From Lunularia cruciata (Eukaryota > Streptophyta > Marchantiopsida > Lunulariales > Lunulariaceae): 64,000 nucleotides of DNA. Made by a program: the position numbers and the translations under genes. The stretch is taken from NCBI GenBank assembly GCA_948567375.1, contig OX419758.1, positions 41,173,001-41,237,000 of the forward strand, written 5' to 3'. A model generated the notes under the pieces. It did not search any database and was not told the origin of the DNA. It was given only the letters and a program-made list of their open reading frames with translations. This document shows, piece by piece, positions 20,251 to 31,273 of the stretch (position 1 is the first letter of the stretch; the number at the start of each line of letters is the position of its first letter).

Positions 20251-22429
20251 GCTCTAGAGCCTAGAGGAGCATTAGTGGAGTTGGAGAAAGAGAGAAGAGA
20301 GGCTATTAGATAGGTCAGACTTCCTCAATCTTTCACACTCTTTGAGGCATTACAAACAACATCCATGGATCCTAGATGTCCTAGTGCAAGTGTGGTAAGT
20401 GGTGATAGGGTGCATGATAGACTACCTGCTAGTCAACCACCTACTTCTATACAAATAGAGTCTAGCTCAATGTTAAAGGTTGGCTCAGTTGATGATACAT
20501 TTCCCTTTATTCTCAACCAACAACATACTTACATTAAAAAAAGCTCCATTGTTCTAGTTGACTACCACACTTTGTGAGAGTAGGGTGATATGGTTCATGC
20601 TATTAGAGCAAAGGTGGTTGATAGTGGAGTTGACTTGGTTGAGGAGCATGGGATCTGCTCAATGACTAGTGGGTTATGGCAAGCAACAAAAACTAGATTA
20701 GAGGAGTTACCACCCAAACTTGCTTTTGGGTAAGTGCAATTCACACCTGGAGTTGTCCTATTGGATAACCAAAGAGGAATTTTTTTTTGGTGTTTAGAGA
20801 AGGTCTATATACTATAAAGGGTCTTATTAGACTCTAATGTGGAGCCCTTTATGTTGGAGAAGTCTATAGTTGTCAGTCTAGAACTACCAAAGACCGATGT
20901 GGAGAGGGATCATTCCATGCACCTTGGATGTTCCATTATAGAGTTTTGAGGAAGCATTGCAACAACATGTAGATCAATTAGTGCAACAAGCTTGGAGTGG
21001 AGCCTTTGTACCACCATGAGACCAGTGTGAGAATGAGACTCTAGAGTCTATCACGTTGTCACCTTTAGATACCACACTTATTGCTTGGTAGTATCCAAAT
21101 AGAGGGAGTATATCTATTGGAGTTCTTTGGTGGGATTATCATTGGACTAGCTATGGTATTACAAGCAAGTATATGAGTACAAGGGTACTTGTATGTGGAG
21201 AGAGATGATATTGCTAAGCAAGTCTCTCTACATCATGTGACACACTTGGTCTATTGGTATCCTAAGTTATTACTGGTGTCAAAAATCAAGGGTCACCAAA
21301 AGACCCTACTAGAATAAATTTCCTTGTTGGGGAGCAAGATTTGGAGAGACATGGTCCCAATCATTTGGTAATTTTTTGATGGCCATGTCAAGGATATACA
21401 CATGCTTGCCAAGGTTAGGGTCTCTAGGATCTTTGTTTTAGTGTGTTTTGGGAGATGCTATATATACTAAGATGTCTCCAAGTTCATCAATCCATTTCTC
21501 TAGCCTACATTTTGGAGAATGTTCCTTTGATGAGTGATTCTTGTACCCAAGTGATAATGAGTACACATCATATCTATTCTTGGATGGGACTACAATGTTG
21601 ATAGATGCAACCAAAGTGGGCTCATCATCTTCATCTTTGGTAGATGAACCTCTTACCTAGAGAGGTTCTACAACATGCTTATGATGGGATTCAATGACTA
21701 CACCACCTTATTGTTGATGATATTTTGGATATTGGCTGCTAGTCTCAAATGGTGATAGTGGCTAATAGATCACATATGGTAGTGGTGAACCTTGTTGGAC
21801 AGCCTAGAGCCACTTTACCCACACCTATGAGAATCCCAAGCTCCCATGCATTTTGAGATGGAGGTCATGGACTTATTTGGGACTCATAGTTATATAGTTG
21901 GTAGAGCTCAACACCAATAAGAGGGAGCAAAAAATGGGTTTTTGCACCAATATTACTACTATTATAGTTAATGGCTACTAGTGAGAGTGGCCTACTTGGG
22001 GTCCATCAAGGTGAGCGTGGTCTACTTGGGTTACACCCTTGGTCTACTTGGGATACTACTAGAGGATGTATGGAGCTTGCAGCTAGAGCAGAGGGAGTTT
22101 TCCATATTGAGGTTGGGAACTCTAGTGGTTGGGAGCATGCCACTATTTGTCCCAAGGGTCCAATGTAATAGCTAGCCAATACATCTTCCACTCCTACATT
22201 AGTTACAAAGGATACTTGTCAAATCCTGGACCCAAGCTTACAAGAGGAGAAAGATGGAGAGTTTGGAGGTTCTTGGGGAGCTACACAAATTATTTTGCCT
22301 TCAATATGAAATATTTGTATCTGAAAGGACTTGGTATTTGGATTGAGCTTACTAATGATTCACTAGTTTTTTGACGTCCCTACAAATATAATGATATGGA
22401 GAGAACATTGAGTCAAAGTAGAGCCCTTT
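20251..22429 (+). pseudogene. Element C protease region and linker
   Basis: Near 20700-20960 the reading matches the protease zone of E: ELPPKLAFG.VQFTPGVVLLDNQRGIF, then LLDSNVEPFML at ~20824-20858, where the catalytic D-S-G/A of the family has become D-S-N. The remaining part to 22429 holds scattered family sequence (HSYIVG, GFCTNITTI) and short open stretches such as 20365-20577 with no other domain. It would release mature proteins. It is clearly dead. Confidence 0.65.
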
Positions 22430-23170
22430 TGAGGCTGGTTTAGTAGAGATTTCACATGGAGAGTATGCATCAGCTACAATGATGCCAGCCAAGAAGGGTA
22501 TGCATGGCAACTACATAGATAGACAGATGTGTGGAGATTACCATCCCATCAACTAACAAATTAGGGCTGATTGGTAAGCCATGCCTTCACCAAAGGAGAT
22601 CTTTGATATGATTGGACATGCAAAGGTCGTTAGTACTTTGGATCTTCAAGCAAGATATCATTAGTTGTTGATCAAGGAGGAAGATAAGTCCACGATAAAA
22701 TTTTGTTCTATTGATCCTCATGGCAGGGATACATTATACCACTGGAGATTCTTAGCGTTTGGGTTCAAGAACGCTCCATGTCATAGGATCCTAATAGGAT
22801 TGGATTTTGCATGGTATTATATGGATGACATTTTGGTCTATAACACTATCATGGAGGAGCATGAGAGACATTTGTTGGAGGTGTTTGAGAGATTGAGATC
22901 TCATGGACTCAAATTACATCCTAGGAAGTGTAGATTCTTCCATGAGCAAGTTGAGTATTTAGGTCACATTATCTACCCTAGAGGACTTGGTGTTCAGCAG
23001 ACCAAGGTAGAGGTTATTGCACATACTCTTCAGCCTACGAATGTGAGTAGAGTGTGAGCATTCCGTGGGTTGATGAAACTCTATCACCAATATGTTAGAG
23101 AATTTAGTGTCATCGCCAAGGCCTTAACAAAGCTAACCAAGCTAACATAGGAGTGGTGTTGGGGAGATGA
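22430..23170 (+). pseudogene. Element C reverse transcriptase
   Basis: The order is CGDYHPIN, MPSPKEIFDMIGHAKVVSTL, DLQARYH.LLIKEEDKSTIKF, then the open stretch 22665-23057. That stretch has LYHWRFLAFGFKNAP, the catalytic YYMDDILVYN (YMDD near 22815), EEHERHLLEVFERL, KCRFFHEQVEYLGHII and a thumb that continues to AFRGLMKLYHQYV. A deletion removes part of the segment between NAP and LDFAW. It is recognisably Ty3/gypsy RT of a type distinct from A/B and D. Stops flank the open part. Confidence 0.9.
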
Positions 23171-23660
23171 ACAAGAGAGAGCTTTTATAGAGCTCAAGGA
23201 GAGGTTGATATCTACCTCTATTCTTAGGAGATTGACCAAAGGATGACCATTCTAAGTTCACACTGATTGGAGTACATTGGGGCTTGGAGTAGTGCTTATC
23301 TAACATGAAGATAAAGGGAAGGAGGTTGTGGTAGCCTATGATAGTCACTCTAGCAATACAATGGAGGTAAAGTATAGTTATATGAGAGAGAATTTTTGGC
23401 AATAGTATGAGCAATACCACAAGTTTTATGTTACCTATTTGGTAGCCCCTTCACTCTTATCACTAATAATCAACCATAAAAGTGGTTGACAGAGTACGAT
23501 AAGCTTTCAAGGAAGCTTGCATGATAGATTTTGATTTTACAAGAGTATGATTTTATGGTTATTCACAAACATAGAGTGGTGAACCGTGATGCAAATAGGT
23601 TAAGTAAAAACCCATGTCTTAGATAGAAGGATCAAATTAGAGCACATTGGCATGGTAAGA
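23171..23660 (+). pseudogene. Element C RNase H
   Basis: It reads FIELKERLISTSIL...VHTDWSTLGLGVVLI, with the first catalytic Asp in HTDWS, then KEVVVAYDSHSSN, MEVKYSYM, and near the end a KPG-like segment (FTNIEW.TVMQIG.VKTH). The match is modest but colinear between RT and integrase. Confidence 0.75.
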
Positions 23661-23829
23661 TAGATGAGGAGATGGTGCTAAGTTGGCAAACATCTTCCTT
23701 TCTCTCTATATTTTTGAGGCTTTGGTGATATCTCTCTCAATGCATAAGGAATAGTTATTGAGGTCACAAATCCAAAGGATAGAGATATTGGTATAGTTGA
23801 GCAAGACATTCATGATGATATCTTAGTAA

Positions 23830-24900
23830 TGGATTATCTTTGCATTGGTGTTGTGGGTGGGACGGTTGGTGCCAAGGAGAGAGATCATGTTCTTTAGTAA
23901 GCTAGATAGTTTAGATTGGATGGCAAACACCTTCTGAGTGCATGGGAGGATAGAAGAGTGCAAGTGGTACCACTTCCACCTTAGAGACCACAGTTGGTCT
24001 ATCATGCTCATGAGGAGCTAAGATATTTTGGAGTAAAGCAGACATATAGCTTATTCTAGAGTCATTATTGGTGGTGTGATATGAAGATCAATGTATAGCA
24101 ATTTTTTACCAGATATGTGATTTGTGACCAAGTTAGAGCATCATTTAATGTTCCTATACCATAATTTATACCCATTAGATATCAAGGGGTTGGGTTATTG
24201 TTGGAGTTTGGACTTTGTTGGACCTTTATTGTTGATTGTGAGACATCATTAGTATGTTTTGGTTATGATGAAGCACTTCTCTAATTGGATTAAGTTGGTG
24301 GCACTTCCTAACAAGTCCAATGAAGATATAGTTTTCTTGTTCTTGGATTGGATTCTTAGTCATTTTGGTGCACCAATTGAAGTTTTGACTAATCAAGGTA
24401 CAAAGTTCTTGGAGGAGTTTTAGGTCGTGTGACAAGACTTTGATTGATAATCATACTTCCTCTTGAAATCACCTTAAGATAGATAGCATGGTAGAGAGAG
24501 TGGTTTAGATGGTGTAGAGAGGATTGCATAAGTATGGTTTGTAGAGAGGCCACTTGGGAGATTGGGATCTCCAATTACCTTGGTTGGCCATGGGCTATCA
24601 GTTCAGCCGGCAAGCCTCCTTAACATCCTTCGCTTCTTACTCTCTACATCTATGGATGAGATCTGGATTTACTTGTGGCCATTTGTTGAGATGCTATTGT
24701 AGTTTTGGACTTGGATGATCTAGACATATGGGTGAGCACTTGTTCTCAACATGCAAAGATCTTTCAAAGAGTGATGCCCATGGCTTTTAAGAACTTGGTG
24801 ATTACTCAGCATAGGGATACCTTACACTATGCTGCTATTTGAGGAGGAGGTTATAGACCTTTGATCCATTGATTTAATCTAGGTGACTATGTATATTGTA
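23830..24900 (+). pseudogene. Element C DDE integrase
   Basis: Zinc-binding region: HAHEELRYFGVKQTY and RYVICDQVRASF (first Cys changed to Tyr). Core: WSLDFVGPLL-like near 24205-24235 with the first Asp, VLVMMKHFSNWIKLVALPNKS, then HFGAPIEVLTNQGTKFLEEF near 24362-24420, where the second Asp is Asn. The third residue, Glu, is in SMVERVV.MV near 24488. This is a transposase-like DDE integrase and not a tyrosine recombinase, which matters because the element has split direct repeats. Stops are frequent. Confidence 0.85.
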
Positions 24901-25405
24901 ACAAACAACATCAACGACACTTGATGTTACTACAAGTTGCACTATCTTGAGAGTGCATGAGGTTTTGCCTTCTAGAGTCCTCAGATTAGAAGGATGTGAT
25001 GGTGTTGTTTGGAAGGATCATATCTGCAATAATGTACCATGCCACCTCCTAAACATTGATGGCACTATGGATCCAACCTTGGCACTTGTACATGCAAGCT
25101 TGCAATGTATGTTATGCGGCTCTTTGGTGGAGTTGTTACTATGTTAATGTGTGATAGTTGTTTGAGAGTATGGAATGTTTGGCTCCTCCTCTCATAGTGG
25201 TTCCTCAAGGATAGTAGTTATGTCCTAGATATACTTGACCTATAGCTAGTTCATCATTCATATGGTATAGATTGTAGACATGTGACTAATTATGCGGCTA
25301 GATAGCACACGGCCTCCTGATCTTTGCTCACCATAGGATATACCATATACGTAGAGTAGATGCCTATCTATAGTTTAAGAGACCTAACCACCATCTAGGG
25401 GCAAT

Positions 25406-25512
25406 TGTGGCACTTTAGAGTTCATGTATGACTTATCTGTGAGTTGTGCTTCTATTGTATATGATATTGACTATGATGTATGTTGTGTAATAATGTATAT
25501 ACACACAACAAT
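25406..25512 (+). repeat. Repeat A1 of element C
   Basis: It starts TGTGGCACTTTAGAG right after a purine-rich GGGGCAAT and ends near a TATATA box (25496-25501) and CACAACAATTAT. It matches 25957-26053. As U3 would, it starts with TG after a purine tract and ends with a promoter-like box. Confidence 0.85.
25496..25501 (+). promoter_or_regulatory. TATA-like box at the A/B boundary of C
   Basis: TATATA, 12-22 bp before repeat B begins. A2 of C carries ATATAT at the same place and E has GTATAT. A start of transcription near the first base of B is inferred. Confidence 0.4.
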
Positions 25513-25956
25513 TATCATGACATTTGTGGTGTCAAAGCTAGATTGTTTGGATGCTAGAGTAGTAGTCTTGGTAGTCATAGGTATTTTGGTAGTTACTCAT
25601 GGACTACTTGTTGGCGGTTTGATTTCATGATCACATGTAGGACCCACCATCACTTGCATTGTTCATACCATTGGATGTGCCATCAACATCACTATTAGGG
25701 TTGGAGACCTAGGTCAAAATCAAGGGTATACCATCAAAGTGCAACTCTAGAGAGCTTACTTCTTTGAGCTTTTGGGTTCCTAGCTATGGTGGACAAAGAC
25801 AAGCAAGCATCACCTAGAGTCTCTTAGCTAGAGTGGATGTGACTTAATTGTAATGAGTACCTAGTTGTTGGAAAAATTATTGAGTGAATGGTCAAATATT
25901 GATCTGATTTGAGTGTGATTTGAGATTTGAGTGTGATTTGAAAAAGAATTGATTAT
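25513..25956 (+). repeat. Repeat B2 of element C
   Basis: A 444-bp copy of B1, sharing TCATGACATTTGTGG at the start and GAATTGATTAT at the end. Differences from B1 are scattered over its whole length, indicating age. Confidence 0.88.
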
Positions 25957-26053
25957 TGTGGCATTTTAGAGTTCATGTATGATTTATGTGTGAGTTGTGT
26001 TTTCATAGTGTATGATATTTACAATGATGTATAGTGATGTATATATGCACAAC
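25957..26053 (+). repeat. Repeat A2 of element C
   Basis: A ~97-bp second copy of A, starting TGTGGCATTTTAGAG, ending ATATGCACAACA and directly followed by D integrase sequence. It makes the 3' end A-B-A. Confidence 0.85.
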
Positions 26054-26200
26054 AACTCTTCTTTGAAGTAGACCATCTGCTCCTTGATGGAAAAGAATAT
26101 TCTCTACCATCATGTTAGGTCCAAATCTTGCTACAAGGGCCTTCCTCTCTCTAGCATGCATCCCATCATGATAGTTACCTCTTGTAATAAAGTCCACAAT
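26054..26200 (-). pseudogene. Element D: RNase H-integrase junction, upstream of the C insertion
   Basis: The minus open stretch 26003-26197 starts MDFITRGNYHDGMHARERKALVARFGPN and continues FHQGADGLLQRR before running into repeat A2. This is the normal linker leading to the zinc-binding region that reappears at 16900 and below. Confidence 0.75.
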
Positions 26201-26790
26201 CTCCTAATACTCCATTGAACCTCTTGAGTGATTGAGATTGTCATGAGCTCCTCATCCAAAAAAGAATCATCCATTGGCTCAACTCCATCATGATCATAGG
26301 CTTTAGATAATACATCAACATTTGTGTGTTTCTTCCTTGGCCTATCCTCAATAGTGTAATCATATTCAAACAAGAGTATCATCTACCTTGCTAGCCTTCC
26401 CTCCACCTTATGCTTGTTGAAGATGTACTTCAAAGCCTGGTGATCTAGGACAATGGTAGCCTTCCCTCCAATCAAGTTGTGTTGAAGAGTCTTGAGATAA
26501 AAAAATCACTACCAACCTTTCCCTTTTCATGATTGAATACTTCTCCTTTGTCAAGACCATTTGTTTACTAGCATAAGCTATTTGAAGATCATGCACATCT
26601 TGGTCTAATTGACTAAGAGTGCATCATATAGCTATATTGGAAGCATCAATGTAAAGGATGAAAGGCTTACTCCAATCAGGTTTAGCAAGAATTGGAGTCA
26701 TAACAAGGGATTGCTTGAGCTCCTCAAAAGCATTGAGAACCTCCTTGTCTTCCAAAATCATAACGTGTTCTACACCCTTCTTCATGTAAA
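26131..26790 (-). pseudogene. Element D RNase H
   Basis: The blocks run HDLQIAYASKQMVLTKEKYSIMKRERLVVIF (26408-26596), then FEYDYTIEDRPRKKHTNVDVLSKA (26131-26382), which is the KPG...ADALS end of the domain with changes. The upstream catalytic Asp segment near 26640-26700 is degenerate. Confidence 0.8.
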
Positions 26791-27520
26791 TGGTTGATGC
26801 ATAAGATTGTTGGAAAATGAGAAGATGAACCTCTTATAGTACCCAATCATCTCCAAGAATTGGCATAGCGTCAAGCTTGGAAGGAATGGAAGCTTTGATA
26901 TTTTTCTCACCTTTTTAAGATCCACTACTATTCCATCCTTGGAAATTATATACCCAATAAGAGGCATTCTTCATAACAAAAGATGCACTTCTATGGGTTC
27001 AGTGATGCATTTGCTTCGTCTAAATATTGCAAGATCTTTATTATGTGCTCAAAGTGCTCTTCCTTGCTCTCATAGACACAAAAGTTATCAATGAAATCTC
27101 TCACAAATTTTCCTATAGAAGGTTCAAATACCTTGTTCATGAACCATTGAAATGTGACTAAAGCATTACCAAGACCAAAAATCATGACCTTGAAAGCATA
27201 AATTCTTCAAGGTGTGGTGAATATGGTGAGTTGTTGATGCTTTGATGCAATCTTAATTTGGTTATAATGACTATAACCATCTTCAAAACTATATGTCTCA
27301 TGACATGCAACCTCCTCCAAGATCTCATCAATGAATGGCAAGGAGTAGTAGACCTTCTTGGTAATAATATTGAGCTACTTGTAATCAAAATATACCCAAA
27401 GCTTACCATTCTTCTTCTTCAAAATCACAATTAGATACACCTATTCTGACTTCTCCATTTCAAAAATAGACTTAGCATCCTTGAGCTTAGCCATTTCTTC
27501 CTTCACAACAAAAGTTGTTG
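26791..27520 (-). pseudogene. Element D reverse transcriptase
   Basis: The readable blocks are VYLIVILKKKNGKLWVYFDYK, YSLPFIDEILEEVACHETYSFEDGYSHYNQIKIA, then 26991-27185: FGLGNALVTFQWFMNKVF, with the catalytic box changed to DFIDNF (F-I-D-N where FMDD is normal). Last come NP.KCIFCYEECLLLG and PLIGYIISKDGIVVDLKKV. The style is that of Athila/Tat-like gypsy elements. The lost second Asp of the box alone would kill it. Confidence 0.88.
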
Positions 27521-28099
27521 GTGGGCTAATGCAAACATTGATTTTGGCAGACTGGTATTCTATGTGACTCCACCTCTACCTGGTGCTACTCCACGGTGAC
27601 TTCCTTGAGATCCTTGTAACTAAAAGCAACCACATGGATAAACTTATAGAAAATCTCCTCAAATCTTACCTTCTTACTTGAAGGTAGATAGGCTCTTCTT
27701 TATCTCTTCTAGTGTAAATGGTGATTTATCAAGGGTTTTCAAACTTCTTGCTTAGGCATAGAGTCCATAGCACACAAGGGATGCACATCTGAATCAGATT
27801 TAGAGGCATCTTCTTCCGATGAGGTTCTTCTTCCATGCTTATGTCCACAATTGAATGTCCTTCTTTTGAATCTAATTCCAAATAATCAAAAGATGGTATA
27901 TCTTAATGTGAAGGTGGTTGGTGTTAGTTATAAGAACTTTAAATTGATAGTTTGATGGCCCAATTCTCAAGTACCCTTTAAGCCATCAATTAGTTGTTTG
28001 AGCTGCTCTCAACTTTGGCCTCCCAAGTAGCAAATCAAAACTTGTATCCTTCACAACTTGTCATGAGATTGGAAAGTCATGAGATTTTAAAGTCCCACA

Positions 28100-28420
28100 A
28101 CCAATACTATCACCTTGTCCATCACATCCATTAGTCAAACTTGTTGTTTGTTTGCCATGCTCACTATAAGTGTTGAAGGTCCAGAGGGTAACATATCCAA
28201 GTTCTTCATCAACTTCTTTGACATGGCATTCACCATAGAAACTCCATCAACAAGTGCATCCTTGATATTATGACTATTTATCCTTAGATCAATCTTGGAG
28301 GCATATTCACAAGCATCCCATGGTGTTGGTTTTGCATCCACCATCCCCATTGATACCAAAACCTTTGCTTTTTTTTCTTGCTCTTTATAGAACTCAAACC
28401 ATCCCTAAGCTCCTTCCTCA
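28100..28420 (-). pseudogene. Element D aspartic protease
   Basis: The open stretch 28135-28359 contains IKDALVDGVSMVNAMSKKLMKNLDM, the protease active-site region, with D-G-V where D-T/S/G-G would be functional. It is followed by GPSTLIVSMANKQQV. Upstream frames hold a Lys/Glu-rich linker. Confidence 0.7.
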
Positions 28421-28447
28421 AGGTAAGATTTAAAGTAATTAGTTGAC

Positions 28448-28769
28448 CTACTCTAATATTAGCCTTGTGACTACCAACATCCTCCAACACATTGTAGGCC
28501 AATTGTTGTTTGATATAAAGAAATCATCTGTCCTCAACTTCTTCCTTGGAGTCTTTGTTGATTGTATTGAACTAGTATTGTGAGTACTCCTTGTAGGCAT
28601 TGCACTATCCTTGCTAAGAGTGGATTCTTGAGAGGACAATATATCATTTGGAAAATGTGCTCTCTTCTTCTCTTGTGCCAAAAGCTCCAAGTGAAAATCT
28701 TTGGAGTTTAAGCATTATCTCTTCTCATACTTGCTCTCCATCACATCTATGGATGTTATCTCCTTACCT
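28448..28769 (-). pseudogene. Element D gag-protease linker
   Basis: The minus frame 28448-28690 is Ser/Thr/Lys-rich (STLSKDSAMPTRSTHNTSS) with no domain. It lies between the gag knuckle and the protease and is probably polyprotein linker. Confidence 0.5.
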
Positions 28770-29890
28770 CTATTTGCATAGGAAGTACTTGGGTTTGACC
28801 ACCTCCCTCTTTCTCTCTATTTGCTCCCTCATAACCCTTCCCCCATGGTACATGGAATTTGGGCAATTCTTTTGGATGTGATCTCTACCTCTATACCCAA
28901 AACAATTTCTATGATTAAAAGTACTAGTTGGTTGTCCTTTTCTATATGCATGGTTTTCAAGCCCTCTCTTAAAATTTTGGTCTACCTCTTTCTTCTCCCA
29001 TAGTTGCACTACATTGATCTTGAGATTTGCAAGTTTTTGTATGATAGTTTGAAGGAGATCTTGTGGTGGAGGTGCAAGGAGAAGAGAAACTACTACTTGG
29101 GATGCCACCCTTACCACCAAAGGATAAAAATCCCCACCATACTTGTAGACTTGTGGAGGATGCACAACTTCCTTTACCACCAAATCATTCTCATTGTCTT
29201 CCAAACTCTCCTCCATACAAATAGCAATCTTGATAGCTTTTACCTTCAAAGAAGGTTTCTTATATCTCACCTTGCTTAGAATTTGTGGTTTCAAGCCTCC
29301 CACCAAATTCTTGGTGAGCATAGCTCTTATCCTAATCATGGTAGTCTCCATATTATCTCCACTCTTCCTCAATGCGGAACCTAGACTCTAACTTCTCCAC
29401 TTTTTTGCATAGACCCTTACTTTCTCTCCATCTCCTTGCTTGAGGAAGGTAACTTTGCTCCTCAATCTCTCATCAAGAAGAAAGTTCTAAATGAGTGCTA
29501 TAATCAAACTCTCTCAAGACTCCTCTTGCACATCTCTTTTCTCTCTCTTTTGGTATTTTGACTCATACCATGTAAGAGCTACATCCTCAAAGAAATCAGG
29601 TAGAAATGCAACTCACTCATTCTTCCTCCTCTCATTATTTGCTATGCAAGCCCTCTTGAAGTCTCTCAAAAGAGCCTCCACATCCTCTCCACTCTTGCCA
29701 AAGAAAACTAGAAGTTTCCACATCTTAACCTCTCATTACCTTTCTCCTCTCTTTATGTTTTTGGTCTATTTTCTCTCTCACTCTATAACTAATAGACTAT
29801 ATACATGACTAGCACTATTTTAGTAAAGTCCACTTTAGGTAGTACAAAGAATTCAAGTTTTTCCATGATTTCTATAGCACAATAAAATCC
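28770..29890 (-). pseudogene. Element D gag
   Basis: The frames start near 29880 with MEKLEFFVLPKVDF. A capsid-like stretch FLPDFFEDVALTWYESKYQKR lies at ~29540-29620. The open stretch 28770-29372 has IRAMLTKNLVGGLKPQILSKV and a knuckle C-F-G-Y-R-G-R-D-H-I-Q-K-N-C, where the second Cys has become Tyr. It encodes the particle protein of D. Several shifts lie in the N-terminal half. Confidence 0.8.
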
Positions 29891-31074
29891 AAAAGTGAAA
29901 ATTAAGTGAATTCTCATGGATATTTTATCCATCAACTAAAAGATCATCTCCATCATTAATCTTGAGAAATTTCTGATGAAGGTGTTTCTCTATAGCAATA
30001 CTATGACTCTCTCTAAGATCCTTTACCAAGGTCTCCAACAATTTTATGATTCCTTTACACTCATGGCTATTTGGAAGTCCTTCCACTCCAACTTCACAAC
30101 TTCACAACTTCATGATGTCCTTCACACAACTTCTTGGTCCTAGATCTCCTCCCTCCAAATCTTAGTGAAGAAGGTCTAACATGCAATCCAAGTGAAATAA
30201 GCCTCTCCTTTCTCTCAATCTCTTGCTCTTAAGACTCAATAAACATGAATTTTTGTTTTTTTTCCTTCTTTCCATATAAGAAGCACTTAGAAACACTCTT
30301 TCCTGCAAACAGTGAAGCTCTTTGAATCCTCTCAACACTCTCTTCAAATTATACTCTAAACTCTTTTTTCTTCAAATAAACCACTATTATCACTTAAACC
30401 CCTTGAGGAACCTTATATAATTTTAATTTCCACTCATGATGGTCTTCCATGCTCCTAAGATGAATCTAAACACTCAAACATGCTTTTGGTCAAACCTACA
30501 CTCCTCATTATGAGAATTTAATCTCTTGAAATGACCCCTCCTCACAATGTCAACCAATTCTCCTGAGTTATAACTCCCAAACCTTTGAAATTTTGTGCAA
30601 TTAATCAGCCCCCATGTTGTTTTCCCTTGTTAAATGTTAGCACTTCTCATCAAGCCATTTGACCTAAGCATCTCTCTATTTAGCACACATCTTTTAGATT
30701 TGGTTTGAAAACCATCCTTCTCATTTAGAAAATTCAAAATATCTTATGCAATAATGATCTATCTCTACATTTAAGCCAAATGGTAGGATATCTTGCACTT
30801 GATTTTCTTGGAAAATTTCAAAACAATCCAATGAAGAATGAAGAAATGGCAGACTCTGTACAAAATCCCAAAGAACATGCAATTTGCAAGAACAGTTTAC
30901 CCTACCACTTTCCAAAAAATATACCTTAGCATGTGTAACCGCTCTTTCAATAATATTAAGTATTCCAACAGAAAATTAGCACAAGCTATCTTCTATAAAG
31001 ATTTCAAAGTTGAGATTTTGCCCAAAATCACCGTAATCCTCAAAATCTACAATCTCTCCAAAGCCTTTCATGTG

Positions 31075-31076
<2 letters not shown>

Positions 31077-31122
<46 letters not shown>
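31077..31122. repeat. (AT)n microsatellite
   Basis: About 23 AT units in a row, followed by ACATATAATC. Confidence 0.95.
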
Positions 31123-31130
<8 letters not shown>

Positions 31131-31238
31131 TCACTATAAAATTATCATGATGAACTACAGGGTATACAAATGGAGTCCAAATTCTCTAACATAAGTTCAA
31201 CTCTCTCTTCCACTCTTTATCTTGACATAAATGATGTA

Positions 31239-31273
31239 TTATCATATATATATATATATATATATATGATAAT
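31239..31273. repeat. AT-rich palindrome
   Basis: TATTATC, an alternating AT run, then GATAATA. The whole is a near-perfect inverted repeat able to form a cruciform. Confidence 0.85.

Larger units (their letters stand above)
16901..26053 (+). mobile_element. Element C: gypsy-type element with split direct repeats
   Basis: This is a plus-strand gag-pol element inserted in the integrase of D. The pol order is protease, RT, RNase H and DDE integrase, as in Ty3/gypsy. Its terminal repeats are unusual: repeat B (16901-17348) opens the element, and the 3' end is A (25406-25512), B (25513-25956), A (25957-26053). Element E has the same layout. The host reading of D resumes immediately after each end. 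A clear target duplication is not resolved. All ORFs are broken. Confidence 0.85.
15041..29900 (-). mobile_element. Element D: Athila/Tat-like Ty3/gypsy, split by element C
   Basis: This is a minus-strand Ty3/gypsy element read from gag (about 29880 downwards) through zinc knuckle, protease, RT and RNase H to integrase and 3' LTR. It lacks chromodomain sequence. Its integrase is interrupted by element C (16901-26053): QRRV on one side joins GKEESILFMKEFHDS on the other. I could not find a matching 5' LTR upstream of gag, so the 5' end is missing or too decayed. The lineage is inferred from the RT and integrase style. Confidence 0.82.

Noticed and set aside
16901-26053. Tyrosine-recombinase (DIRS) element
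   Set aside because: The terminal repeats fit, but pol shows an aspartic protease and a DDE integrase with zinc-binding residues. No recombinase motif was seen.
28004-28881. Plus-strand frames antisense to D gag and protease
   Set aside because: They are shadows of the minus-strand gag-pol reading, which has recognisable motifs.
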